Shown: positions 25,908 through 34,093 of the stretch, piece by piece
How positions within the stretch are numbered: the stretch's first letter is position 1
Layout: the number at the start of each line of letters is the position of its first letter
Assembly (NCBI RefSeq): GCF_014851865.1
Contig: NZ_JACVAM010000002.1
Span: forward strand, 1,111,082-1,175,081
Length of the DNA: 64,000 nt
DNA from: Pseudomonas sp. PDM16
Lineage (GTDB): Bacteria; Pseudomonadota; Gammaproteobacteria; Pseudomonadales; Pseudomonadaceae
Direction of reading: 5' to 3'
Made by a program: the position numbers and the translations under genes
Notes under the pieces: model-generated
Seen by the model: the letters and a program-made list of their open reading frames with translations, nothing else
What the model was told of the DNA's origin: nothing
The model's database searches: none

Positions 25908-26255
25908 ATGTCTGTTATCGATAAGATTATGAATTCAGCAGAAGCTGATATAGACGCTCTCCATGCCCTAGACAGGCAAGGAGATAGATTTTCTATCGCC
26001 AGACCGGTGGACTTTCTTCTTAGATCTGAATCGCAAGAGAAAGCAGCTTTGGTAGCAGGGTTCATCAATGACTATCAGTTTGGCGCTGCAAAGGCCAATG
26101 AGGACGAAAGTGGCCATAGCGTACAGGTCATCATAAATATGCCGGTAGAGCAAAACGTGATCCTCTCCGTTTCCGGCTTTATGCAGTGCATTGCCGAGCT
26201 ATATGGCTTGGAGTACGACGGCTGGGGTTGTATTGCGCAAACGGCGCCTAACTAG
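25908..26255 (+). CDS. RraB-like regulator of ribonuclease E (cassette)
   Basis: 115 residues from ATG 25908 (AGGAGA upstream). The pattern fits the RraB/DUF695-type fold: GDRFSIARPVDFLLRSESQEKAALVAGF (strand-helix), a central hydrophobic VQVIINMPVEQNVILSV strand pair and the C-terminal AELYGLEYDGWGC motif, which is the family hallmark. RraB inhibits RNase E by binding its C-terminal scaffold, changing mRNA decay. A cassette-borne copy could alter host or phage RNA turnover. The stop codon lies inside attC 12. Confidence 0.75.
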   Translation: MSVIDKIMNSAEADIDALHALDRQGDRFSIARPVDFLLRSESQEKAALVAGFINDYQFGAAKANEDESGHSVQVIINMPVEQNVILSVSGFMQCIAELYGLEYDGWGCIAQTAPN

Positions 26256-26323
26256 TGGTTCAAGTCGTTCACTTCACTCACTTGGGATCGACTCAAGCCG
26301 GTCACTTAACCAAGCGTTTAGGC
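26246..26323 (+). repeat. attC 12 (degenerate R')
   Basis: GCCTAAC to GTTTAGGC: an extra T in the R' box; arms AGTGGTTCAAG / CTTAACCAAG fit the main family with extra substitutions in the top stem. Confidence 0.8.
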
Positions 26324-26342
26324 CCCAAAGAGAAAATCACAT

Positions 26343-26852
26343 ATGCTGAGTCTAGATAGTCCACGTTGGAGCGAGTTGCAGCATGCATACGGCACCGCTT
26401 CGGATACCCCCGACCTCTTGCGGCAACTTCAATCGCTACCTGATGCTATTGGCCAGAGCGAGCCTTGGTTCACTCTCTGGAGCTCCTTGGCACATCAGGG
26501 AGACGTTTACCCGGCTACCTTTGCCGCTGTGCCTCATGTTGTTCGGGCTTTGACCGCTGCGCCGGTGTCGGCTCATTCCACATATTTTCAATTTCCAGCA
26601 TGGGTCGAGATCTGCCGGCAGAATCAGGGTACCGTTATTCCTCCAGACCTAGAGTCGGCCTACTTTTCGGCATTGGCCGAATTACCCGGCCTGGTTTCTG
26701 CTGCTGCGGCACGCCCCTGGGATGCCGATTTCTTAGCCTGTGCTCTGTCGGCGATTGCTGCCGCAAAAGGGAGCGCCAAAGTTGCTGAGGCGGCCATGGA
26801 GCTCACCCCTGAGAACGCGGGAGAGTTTCTGCAGTGGCTCTCGGAGCAGTAG
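26343..26852 (+). CDS. HEAT-repeat-like or immunity-like cassette protein
   Basis: 169 residues, mainly helical, with the phrase SSLAHQGDVYPATFAAVPHVVRAL (about 47-70), which recurs in many hypothetical bacterial proteins of possible immunity/HEAT type. The rest is Ala/Leu-rich helices (LVSAAAARPWDADFLACALSAIAAAKG). GC is close to the core, higher than its neighbours, hinting at a different source. No signal peptide. Function unknown. Confidence 0.6.
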   Translation: MLSLDSPRWSELQHAYGTASDTPDLLRQLQSLPDAIGQSEPWFTLWSSLAHQGDVYPATFAAVPHVVRALTAAPVSAHSTYFQFPAWVEICRQNQGTVIPPDLESAYFSALAELPGLVSAAAARPWDADFLACALSAIAAAKGSAKVAEAAMELTPENAGEFLQWLSEQ

Positions 26853-26859
26853 AGTGGGG

Positions 26860-26919
26860 GCCTAATAATTCATTCAAGCCGAGGCCGTTTTGCAGTTCGG
26901 CTTAATTCTGACGTTAGGT
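26860..26919 (+). repeat. attC 13 (short type)
   Basis: GCCTAATAATTCATTCAAGC to GGCTTAATTCTGACGTTAGG, 60 bp; same short type as attC 3, with C-to-T change in R'' (CCTAAT). Confidence 0.85.
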
Positions 26920-26923
26920 GAAT

Positions 26924-27241
26924 ATGGAAATTAGCATTCCGCCTGAGTACCTGGAGTTTATTGCCCTACACGGCGCCGTAGAATCCTTTACAGAGGGCGA
27001 GCCCGGCTATGTTGCGCTCTGGCTTCCGCAGGATGTTGCTGGAAATAATAAGGACATACAGATTGCAGAGCTTGCTCCCGGTTACCTTGCTTTTGCAGGT
27101 GACGGAGGCGGAGAAATACTGGCTTTCAACTCAAAGGGCGAGGTGTTCATGCTACCGCTCATAGGCATGGAAGCTCGGTACGCACAAAAAATTGCGAACA
27201 ACTGGAGTGAGTTTTCCGAGTCCATCGAGTTACCCAGCTAG
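26924..27241 (+). CDS. SMI1/KNR4 (SUKH)-like immunity-type protein (cassette)
   Basis: 105 residues from ATG 26924 (GTG 26918, inside the attC core, is also in frame). The order IPPEYLEFIALHGAVESF … YVALWLPQDV … ELAPGYLAFAGDGGGEILAFNSKG … IGMEARYAQKIANNWSEFSE is that of the SUKH superfamily, whose members are often immunity proteins against contact-dependent or polymorphic toxins. No toxin partner is in this cassette, so it could be an orphan immunity gene protecting against neighbours. Confidence 0.75.
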   Translation: MEISIPPEYLEFIALHGAVESFTEGEPGYVALWLPQDVAGNNKDIQIAELAPGYLAFAGDGGGEILAFNSKGEVFMLPLIGMEARYAQKIANNWSEFSESIELPS

Positions 27242-27313
27242 CTAGTAGTTCAAGTGGCTCGCTTCGCTCACTTGGGACCGGATAGAACCGGCCCCTTAAC
27301 CAAACGCTAGAGG
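27235..27313 (+). repeat. attC 14 (degenerate, compensated)
   Basis: R'' is GCTAGC and R' is GCTAGA instead of CCTAAC/GTTAGG: both changed so that most of the pairing is kept. Inner arms AGTTCAAG / CTTAACCAAA and top stem GGACCGGAT…ACCGGCCCC fit the main family. Confidence 0.7.
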
Positions 27314-27319
27314 CTTTAC

Positions 27320-27717
27320 ATGAATGCGACGTGGTTTATTGACCTTTGGGATGATGGCCCGCCAATCGACGTGGTCGCTGATGCTCGGTTTCTCTCCAGT
27401 GCTGAGGGTGGCAAGACATGCCCAGTGGCACTAAGTACCGCCCTAATCACAACCTTGGTTCGCCTAACGATCATGCCTTCTACGTAGGCCAGATTCAGTT
27501 ACTTCCTTGGTATGAGGTTGCACTTGGTGAAAGTCGCGGGGTTGCGATCGGCTTCCTGAACACCGATGGCCCGTTTGTGCAGAGCGAGGGACGGTCAACC
27601 AGGCCTGCCACAGACATTCCGAAAACTGTACAAGCTTTGGCAATACTTCGAGAGCAATCGCCAGAGAAAGCAGCTACCCAGATCATCAGTAATTTGCGTG
27701 ATTTAGTGTCCAGCTAG
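27320..27717 (+). pseudogene. Frameshifted cassette gene, EF-Tu-like beta-barrel fragment
   Basis: ATG 27320 reads MNATWFIDLWDDGPPIDVVADARFL… as far as EGGKT (to 27418). The next part PSGTKYRPNHNLGSPNDHAFYVGQIQLLPWYEV is in a different frame (from 27418) and ends at TAG 27717. Joined, ARFLSSAEGGKT/PSGTKYRPNHN matches the known layout of small EF-Tu domain-like proteins (RFL..EEGGR..PV.SGYRPNH). The shift lies at 27418-27421 (two extra or one missing base). The downstream part alone has no Shine-Dalgarno. Last gene of the array; no attC is seen after it. Confidence 0.6.
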
Positions 27718-28049
27718 TACTCCAGGTGCGAATGGCTTTCAAGGTGTTTTCAGGTCAGTGAGCGGGGATGCTGGCTTCACTCCGAATGGCATGGGTTGTC
27801 CCTGATTGCGTGGACCGGTTGAATCTACAGCCGGAAGCTGTCTGTGGCGAAAAGGTCGAAGCAATGCTCACTGAAACCAGCCTACCGGATGGGGCAGCAA
27901 CTCATCGATATGCGTCCTCGCCATCATTCCCAACATAGCGCTCGAACGCTTGCTCCCTGTTGAATATTCAATGACTTCATGCGCAGACATTTTATATCCG
28001 CCCAGCTACTATCGCGCGCGCAGGGAATTCGTTTATTGGGAGGGATGCC
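27718..28049. other. Gene-free stretch after the cassette array
   Basis: 332 bases without a credible gene on either strand. No attC-like core boxes. Carries the promoter of the following lipoprotein gene by position; a GGGAGG ribosome site is at its end. Confidence 0.5.
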
Positions 28050-29567
28050 ATGCGTTTACCGTTGGTGATGTCTGCTGTTCTGCTGATGCTGTTGTCGGGT
28101 TGCGCTCATGTGGAAATGCGCACCGCCGAAATCGAGTCGCCCACCGATGGCGCGGTAATTGTTCGGGTGTTGCCCAACATGGCCAGCGCCAGCCAGTTCT
28201 TCAAAAACTGGAACAGTATCGTTGTCGAGCGCCTGCCCAGAGGCGCCGAGTCGAGCAAACAGTTTGCCCTTACGCCTACCTTGGACTCCACCTCCAGAAC
28301 CGCTATCTACGCCGCTTCCCTGCCACCAGGCACCTATCGATTCGTAGAGTTTTCCGCGCAGCAGTGCGGGTACATGTGTATTAGCTCGCTGGTAACCGTG
28401 AATCCAAACTTCAGTCGCTTTGAAGTACAGAGCAGGCAGCTGACAGATCTCGGTGAACTCATTCAGTTAGGCTTTGGCAACAAGGTGCTGTTTGCCCACC
28501 AGCGTGAACCGGACGCAGGCATTTCCGCCGAACTCATCGAACATGCCTTGCCCAGTTTAAAACCGCTGCTTGCCGAGCCAGTCTTGTCGTGGACCAGCGA
28601 GAGCGTGCCGGAAAAAATGGACTCAGCCTTCGAATTGGCGAAAGAAATGAGCTATGGATTTGTATCGGTAAAAGATACAGATCAAGGCGACTTCGTGTAC
28701 GGCAGTGCGAACGGCGTGGTGTTCAGCTGGTATCCCGGTTTGAAGCCGATCGCTCATGACATCAACAGTCGGGTGTCGGTGGAGTCTGTGCTGGTTACGC
28801 CATCGGGAAGCTGGTTGGCTGGAGGTGAATTGGGGGTGATCCGGCAATCTGACGATTTCGGAGCGACATGGCGGTCTATCCGCGGCAACCTGCCATTCGG
28901 CGTTGTGGTGGACCTCAGCTATTGGAACAAACAGGTGATTGCCACCACGCTACATGGCAACGACGTGCAGGTGTCCGCAGCGCCTGAAGGCAGCGACAGC
29001 TGGAACCCGCTGGCCCATTACAAGATGGACATCTCGTTGTTCTGGGACATCCCCGGCGTACGTGCGCAGTCCTATCTCGTTCAGAACACGCTCGTTACCA
29101 CCTTGCCCGGCCGCAAGGTGGCCGTAATGGATTTGCTCAGCGGCAAATCAGACATCCGCGAGCTTCCCGGCTCCATCCAGATGTTCTCCGTATCAAAAGA
29201 CCGCGTGTTGCGCTGCCGGTGTGCCGCGAGCATTGCGGTCAACCCCTACGAGAGTCATGACATGGGTAAAACCTGGCAAGACTCCACCAACTCGCGCTTC
29301 ATGCTGATGCCCACCTTTCGCGACGAGAAAAACGGCATCGCCTTCCAGGGCGGTTTCTTCTCCCCCAGCCGCATGGCCTACACCGCCGACGGGGGCAACA
29401 CCTGGATCGAAACCACCGAAGCGCCGATATTTTTCAACCAGTTGTTCTATAGCCGAGACGGTAAAACAGCGTACGCCGGCTCGGCTGAGGGCGCGTTCTG
29501 GACGTCTACTGACGATGGTAGAAGTTGGCACCGGGTGACTAGGAAGACTCCAGATCCGGCCAATTGA
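28050..29567 (+). CDS. Lipoprotein with BNR/sialidase-type beta-propeller repeats
   Basis: 505 residues. A type II signal peptide ends at LLSGC (lipid-anchored Cys17). Residues about 245-500 contain at least three Asp-box-like BNR motifs (SDDFGATWRSI, SHDMGKTWQDS, TADGGNTWIET, STDDGRSWHRV), the pattern of a beta-propeller. An ancestor glycosidase function is not implied since catalytic residues were not found. The N-terminal part (about 30-200) is a separate beta-rich region (PPGTYRFVEFSAQQCGYMC). A surface or periplasmic binding role is inferred. GC returns to core-like values here. Confidence 0.75.
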   Translation: MRLPLVMSAVLLMLLSGCAHVEMRTAEIESPTDGAVIVRVLPNMASASQFFKNWNSIVVERLPRGAESSKQFALTPTLDSTSRTAIYAASLPPGTYRFVEFSAQQCGYMCISSLVTVNPNFSRFEVQSRQLTDLGELIQLGFGNKVLFAHQREPDAGISAELIEHALPSLKPLLAEPVLSWTSESVPEKMDSAFELAKEMSYGFVSVKDTDQGDFVYGSANGVVFSWYPGLKPIAHDINSRVSVESVLVTPSGSWLAGGELGVIRQSDDFGATWRSIRGNLPFGVVVDLSYWNKQVIATTLHGNDVQVSAAPEGSDSWNPLAHYKMDISLFWDIPGVRAQSYLVQNTLVTTLPGRKVAVMDLLSGKSDIRELPGSIQMFSVSKDRVLRCRCAASIAVNPYESHDMGKTWQDSTNSRFMLMPTFRDEKNGIAFQGGFFSPSRMAYTADGGNTWIETTEAPIFFNQLFYSRDGKTAYAGSAEGAFWTSTDDGRSWHRVTRKTPDPAN

Positions 29568-29600
29568 ATGTGCTCCAGAGGTGGGCAGACGTAATACACA

Positions 29601-29621
29601 AATCGCGGCCGCGCCGCGATT
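29601..29621. terminator. Hairpin after the BNR lipoprotein gene
   Basis: AATCGCGG / CCGCGATT, 8-bp stem with 5-base loop, 33 bases after the stop codon; no T-run. Confidence 0.45.
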
Positions 29622-29702
29622 ACAGTGTCCTGTGCGCAACGAAACGTTGCCGGTCTATTGCTACCTCTGACTGATTGACGATGTTCACGATAGGCAACTA
29701 TC

Positions 29703-31272
29703 GGCCTATTCCGTTGAAAAACTCGGTTGAGTGAGCTGGCCGGAGCTGGTTCACTAAACCTCCATCAGCACAGTGGAGTTCTCCACGATGATGGGACGTC
29801 AGCAAGCCGCTCAGGCCCCTCTGTTCTACACGTTCAATCTGGACGATCACGTCCCCGCCAATCATCTGTTATGTGGCATCGATCAGTTCCGACCTGAGCG
29901 AATTGCATCAGCACCTGGCTCCACATTACAGCCACACAGGCCGGCCCTCGATTGATCCAGCCCTGATCATTCGCATGCTGATCGTGGGCTACTGCTTTGG
30001 CATTAGCTCGGAGCGACGCCTGTGTGAAGAGGTGCATTTGAATCTGGCTTATCGCTGGTTCTGCCGCCTTGGCCTGGAAGATCCAGTGCCCGATCACTCA
30101 ACCTTCTCGAAGAACCGTCATGGACGCTTCCGTGACAACGATACGTTGCGCTTCGTATTCGAGAAGGTGCTGGCGCGCTGCATCAGCGAACGTCTGGTCG
30201 GCGGAGAAGGCTTCGCCGTCGATGCAGTGTGATCAAGGCCGATGCCAATCGGCAGCGTGGAGTTCCGGGCTCCGAGGCAGACTGGTCGCGCACTTCGATC
30301 AGTCATCCAGTTCGTGAATATCTGGATGCTCTCGATGACGCGGACCCAGAGCGCAAAGCCCCGAAGAATATTTCTCTGACCGATCCAGGTTCCCAGTGGA
30401 CAGCAGCTCCTGGAGGCCCAGCGTTCTACGCCTACTCGACCAACTATCTGATCGATATCGAAGCCGGCGTCATCGTCGATGTGGAGGCCACCCGAGCGAT
30501 CCGGATCGAGGAAGTTAACTCGACCAAGACCATGATCGAGCGTGTCGAAAAGCGCTTTGGTCTCAAGCCCGAGCGACCGATTGGCGATACCGCCTACGGC
30601 ACCGGCGAGATGCTTGGCTGGATGGTTGAGGAAAAGGCCATCGAGCCGCATGTGCCGGTTTGGGATAAGAGCCAGCGCCAGGACGACACGCTGAGTCGCT
30701 GGGACTTCGAGTGGGATGCGCAAGCCAACGAGTACCGCTGCCCCAACGGAAAGTCTCTCTGCACAACCGGGCGAGCTACTGCCGCTGGCACGCTGATTTA
30801 TCGCAGTAGCCTTTACGACTGCCAGGGTTGTGAGCTGAAGTCCCGTTGCTGCCCCAAATACACCGACTAGGAAAATCACCCGCCATCTCAACGAGGCAGC
30901 CCGAGATGCGGCACGCCAGGTCGCTACAACGCCGGAGTATCTTCAGTCGCGCAAGGATCGCAAGAAAGTGGAAATGCTGTTCGCCCACCTCAAGCGCATC
31001 CTGCGCCTAGACCGGCTTCGACTTCGTGGCCTGAGTGGTGCGCAGGATGAGTTTTTGCTGGCCGCCACTGCCCAGAATTTGAGGCGAATGGCCCTGTGGC
31101 TGATGCCGAAGATGCCAAAAGGGGTAAATGGCCTGGCGGTTTGATCGAAACAGGGGCTTTCGCCGTCAGAAACCCAGGTCGATATTCCGAAAGATCACTG
31201 CTCGCCCGGAGCGGCCTGGTGCCTGACCGACCACCAATCAGTTACGAGGCGAGTTTTTCAACGGAATAGGCC
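29703..31272 (+). mobile_element. IS1182-like insertion sequence (decayed)
   Basis: Perfect 23-bp terminal inverted repeats (29703-29725 and 31250-31272; outer GGCCTATTCCGTTGAAAAAC) enclose a transposase gene with at least three frameshifts. Length 1570 bp. Perfect ends but dead transposase indicate a fairly recent arrival followed by loss of function, or ends kept by trans-acting relatives. No clear target duplication was found. Confidence 0.85.
29788..31144 (+). pseudogene. IS1182-family transposase, three frameshifts
   Basis: Joined frames give a full-length DDE transposase: N-terminal FYTFNLDDHVPANHLL, GRPSIDPALIIRMLIVGYCFGISSERRLCEEVH, PVDHSTFSKNR-type (here VPDHSTFSKNRHGRF), FAVDA, then IKADANRQRGVPG, and C-terminal RKKVEMLFAHLKRIL…LRLRGLSGAQDEF. 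Breaks are at about 29890, at 30225-30232 (one A missing in the GCAAGTGTG expected) and at about 30855-30862 (one extra A in CCCCAAATAC). A GTGGAGTTCTCCAC palindrome (29773-29786) directly before the ATG could hide the start in an mRNA hairpin, as some IS elements do to limit expression. Confidence 0.85.
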
Positions 31273-31423
31273 AAAAGCGGTAATCGAGCAACTAAAAAGC
31301 TGAAGAGACGTTGCTCTAAACTGAGAAATAGCCGCTTATCACGATTGGCGATCAAGCGAAACTGCTCTTGGCCAAACGTGTTGAAGATGGTGCGATAGAG
31401 GAAGAGGTAATGCTCTAATGCTG

Positions 31424-31449
31424 AAAGCCCGCACAAGGCGGGCCTTTTG
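31424..31449 (+). terminator. Rho-independent terminator
   Basis: AAAGCCCGC, ACAA loop, GGCGGGCCTTTT: strong stem with T-run, to the right of the IS. Also placed to end the leftward 31470-31697 gene weakly. Confidence 0.75.
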
Positions 31450-31469
31450 TGTTAACACGGATTAAATCT

Positions 31470-31697
31470 TCAATCCATAAATTCCGGAGGTTTCAACTCA
31501 GGATACTGGGCATGTATCTGATCAAGTATATCGAAGGTCAGCGCAGATATGTGCGCTGCCGGCTTAAAGTAATTACTAGTTTCTTCTGGAGAGCATTCAT
31601 CTCTCACGATGGCGCAGGTTTTCGACAGCTCCTTTAAAAAGGTCAGCATCAGATCATTTATTAGTGTGGCTGTTTCGATTTTCATCAGATTTTGCAT
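31470..31697 (-). CDS. Small hypothetical protein
   Basis: 75 residues (71 if the second Met at 31685 is used). Helical N-terminus (MKIETATLINDLMLTFLKELSKTCAIV), Pro-rich end (YPELKPPEFMD). No signal peptide or known family. Looks like a compact real protein: amphipathic pattern, good codon use, next to an Rhs fragment and opposite in direction. It could be an immunity-type protein left behind from an Rhs locus, but this is a guess. Confidence 0.5.
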   Translation of the reverse strand: MQNLMKIETATLINDLMLTFLKELSKTCAIVRDECSPEETSNYFKPAAHISALTFDILDQIHAQYPELKPPEFMD

Positions 31698-31712
31698 CCG
31701 TAGTCGTCAGGA

Positions 31713-32438
31713 TTGCGCATGCAGTGGCGCCCCCCCTGTAGCGGTCTGTGCCGGGCAGTGCCTTCTCCGAGCATACCTTTCTGCAGTTCTGTGCCGTTCG
31801 AGAGTTCCCGGAGGCGCCCAGGTCGGCAATCGGGTCTCTATCTGCATCAGGATTTGGGAAGGGTCCCCATGGCCGGTTGGACCAGTTGGGAGTATGTTCG
31901 GTCCTTGACCTACGGCGCAAATGGCAACCTGAGTGGTCGCACCACCTTCTATCTGCACGCGGATCACCTGAACAGTCCTCGACTTGCCACCAACCAAAGT
32001 GGCCAGGAAGTGTGGTGCTGGAAGTCTGATGCCTTCGGTGATGGGGTCGCAACAGTTGTTGCCGGCAGCGGCCTCGATGTCATCAGCCTGCGCTTCCCCG
32101 GGCAGTACTACGACTTTGAGAGCGGCCTGCACTACAACTACTTCCGCGATTACGACCCGCAGACCGGGCGCTACGTTGAGAGTGATCCTATTGGGTTGGC
32201 GGGCGGACTGAACACATTCGGTTACGTCGAGGGGAGCCCGATGGTATACATAGACCCTACGGGCGAGACCGCACTCGCGGAAGTGGTAACGGTTTGGCTG
32301 ATTGCGATAACAGTAATTGCCATCGTAAACAGCCTAAATCAGCCCAACTCTGAAAATGGCCCAGATAGCCACGGGGTCATACCTCCTTGGTACTCTAATC
32401 CCCCAGAGTCGACAACAACTATCCCACTGTTGAGCTAG
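31713..32438 (+). pseudogene. Rhs-family C-terminal fragment (orphan tip)
   Basis: Only the last part of an Rhs protein is present. From about 31900 the frame reads YLHADHLNSPRLATNQSG and then the conserved Rhs core end YFRDYDPQTGRYVESDPIGLAGG…, followed by a variable tip (about 60 residues, with a hydrophobic VVTVWLIAITVIAIV helix). Everything before residue about 60 of this frame is not Rhs-like, so thousands of bases of the shell are missing. In polymorphic toxins the part after DPIGL is the toxin. With no shell it cannot be delivered, though it may recombine into a full-length Rhs gene. Confidence 0.8.
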
Positions 32439-32671
32439 CCAAAAAAATCGTATAGATATCAACGCTGCACATTGGAAGAAACAAACCAATGTAGAGAGTA
32501 CAGCGCCAGTACAGGAAGAGAGATGGAGTCGTGCCAAAGAGTATCCAAGAGGGGGCTGGAGTTAAAGGCGAACAGGCGATAACCGAAATAGGTGCATTAG
32601 CCGGGGGTAACGTTAGCTGCTCCTGTGTAGACAATAAAGATTACTGTCCAGTGGGCAAGGGTTCTTAGAGC

Positions 32672-33019
32672 ATGAACAAACAAGATCTATCAATTGAGGG
32701 CGTATATTTCTTGGTCACATATCTTGATAGGGAATTACTAGTGCCAAAGATAGATACATGCATGTATCTGGGAATGGATATACTTCAAGTCGATGGCTCG
32801 TACTACTTTCAGGATGCAGAAACCTACCACGATAATGGTAAGTGGCTGCCAGGTCTGGATACTCTGGAATTCAAGATTCTCTGCATGAAAGAGGACTTCT
32901 TGGAGAACGTCTTTGATTATTCTGGCCTTCAACGTCAAATTGAATTAATAAAAAAGGCGGGGCAAAATATTACGAATAACATCACTGCTCTTCAGTGGAG
33001 GCTACCGAGAGCGCTGTGA
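32672..33019 (+). CDS. Probable Rhs immunity protein
   Basis: 115 residues, acidic, alpha/beta, with YFLVTYLDRELLVPKIDTCMYLG at the start and a GKWLPGLDTLEFKILCMKEDFLENVF middle. No signal peptide. Position and size directly after an Rhs tip, same strand, fit a cognate immunity gene; the sequence itself matches no family I recognise. Between the tip stop and this start (32439-32671) there is a stretch without clear coding, so the toxin tip may have been longer and frameshifted. Confidence 0.6.
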   Translation: MNKQDLSIEGVYFLVTYLDRELLVPKIDTCMYLGMDILQVDGSYYFQDAETYHDNGKWLPGLDTLEFKILCMKEDFLENVFDYSGLQRQIELIKKAGQNITNNITALQWRLPRAL

Positions 33020-33216
33020 GAATAAGTGCGAGCTTCTCGTAATTGTACTCAGTAGGGTGAGGTGCCAGTGTGAGTCAGAAATTTTATACGGCATAACAGC
33101 ATAGCTTATGTGCACCGAATGGCCATAGCGGTGAAGCATCCAAATTACTGATGTGATAACAGCGTGTCTATGGAGTGACTTTGTCCAGTATAGGCCCCTC
33201 ATGAGTGACCGCTTCT

Positions 33217-33401
33217 GGCCGATTCTGTTGAAAAGTCGGTTTCTGAGAGAGCTGCTTTTCGGTAGCTCAGAAATCGCCCGATTTCGGCGTTGCTACGTAA
33301 AATCCAAGACAACTCCGTCTTCTGAACGAACCAGATTTCAACGTCGCTAACGCTCTTTCATTAGCAAAAAAACCGACAAGGCTTTTTCAACGGAATCGGC
33401 C
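33217..33401. mobile_element. MITE-like element, 185 bp
   Basis: Ends GGCCGATTCTGTTGAAAA and the complement of GGCCGATTCCGTTGAAAAA form imperfect terminal inverted repeats. They match the IS1182-like element's own ends (GGCC-ATTCCGTTGAAAAA) at nearly all positions. No ORF inside. Probably a non-autonomous derivative moved by a related transposase. Confidence 0.7.
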
Positions 33402-33554
33402 GGTAACGGGCATTGTCTAACTAATATCTGTCATTCCTCTCGGCCCTAGATCGTCCATCCGTAGCTCGACACTCGGCTGATTTGGTAGAGGTGTTGTGCC
33501 CAACGGCTAGTCTCACAGTGGCGAGAGGCCATTGAACTACATGGCGCCCAAGAC

Positions 33555-33573
33555 GATAATGAGATGGACTATC
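33555..33573. promoter_or_regulatory. Fur-box candidate before the ECF sigma gene
   Basis: GATAATGAGATGGACTATC agrees with the 19-base Fur consensus (GATAATGATAATCATTATC) at 14 positions and lies 16 bases before the GTG start, where Fur-Fe would block transcription of the sigma gene. Confidence 0.5.
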
Positions 33574-33589
33574 ATTAGCGCGGTGTTCC

Positions 33590-34093
33590 GTGTCAGATCA
33601 TCATCCCATCAACGCTTCTTTCACCCAGCTCTACGGTGCCAATTATCGATGGCTCAGGGCTTGGCTCTATCGCCGGCTGCAGTGCCCGCATGATGCTGCT
33701 GATTTGGCGCAGGATACATTCGTCCGTGTAATGAGGGCGCCGCAACAGGTGGTGGTAGATGAGCCTCGGGCGTTTCTCGCCACCATCGCCAGACGCTTGC
33801 TTAGTAATCTTTTCCGTAGGCGAGTGCTGGAAAGGGCATACCTGGAGGAGCTGGCGCAGATGACAAATATCTGCGCGCCTTCAGAAGAGGAAATCGCACT
33901 CGTGCATGAGGCGCTGGTGCAGATCGATCTCATGCTCCACGGGCTGCCGCAACGTGTCCGCCACGTTTTCATCCTCAGTCGCCTCGACGGCCTACCGCAG
34001 CCCCAGATCGCGAAACATATGGGTGTTTCTCTCGCCACCGTGGAACGAGACCTGCGCCGTGCTTTCATGCACTGCTTAAGTGTTTCTACGTAA
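33590..34093 (+). CDS. FecI-type ECF sigma factor
   Basis: 167 residues, GTG start. Region 2 (about 12-80) has DAADLAQDTFVRVMRAP and RAFLATIARRLLSNLFRRR. Region 4 (about 105-160) ends with LPQRVRHVFILSRLDGLPQPQIAKHMGVSLATVERDLRRAF, the typical iron-starvation sigma pattern. It would direct transcription of the TonB receptor when the cognate siderophore is bound. It overlaps the fecR-like gene (TAATG), and a Fur-box candidate precedes it. Confidence 0.93.
   Translation: MSDHHPINASFTQLYGANYRWLRAWLYRRLQCPHDAADLAQDTFVRVMRAPQQVVVDEPRAFLATIARRLLSNLFRRRVLERAYLEELAQMTNICAPSEEEIALVHEALVQIDLMLHGLPQRVRHVFILSRLDGLPQPQIAKHMGVSLATVERDLRRAFMHCLSVST

Larger units (their letters stand above)
33020..33589. 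other. Intergenic region with MITE and ECF-operon promoter zone
   Basis: 570 bases. Holds a 185-bp MITE-like element (33217-33401) and a Fur-box candidate (33555-33573). No gene seen. Confidence 0.6.

Noticed and set aside
21206..27313. CRISPR array
   Set aside because: Repeats are 60-88 bp, folded, with genes between them and GTTRRRY core boxes; not 24-40 bp direct repeats with equal spacers.
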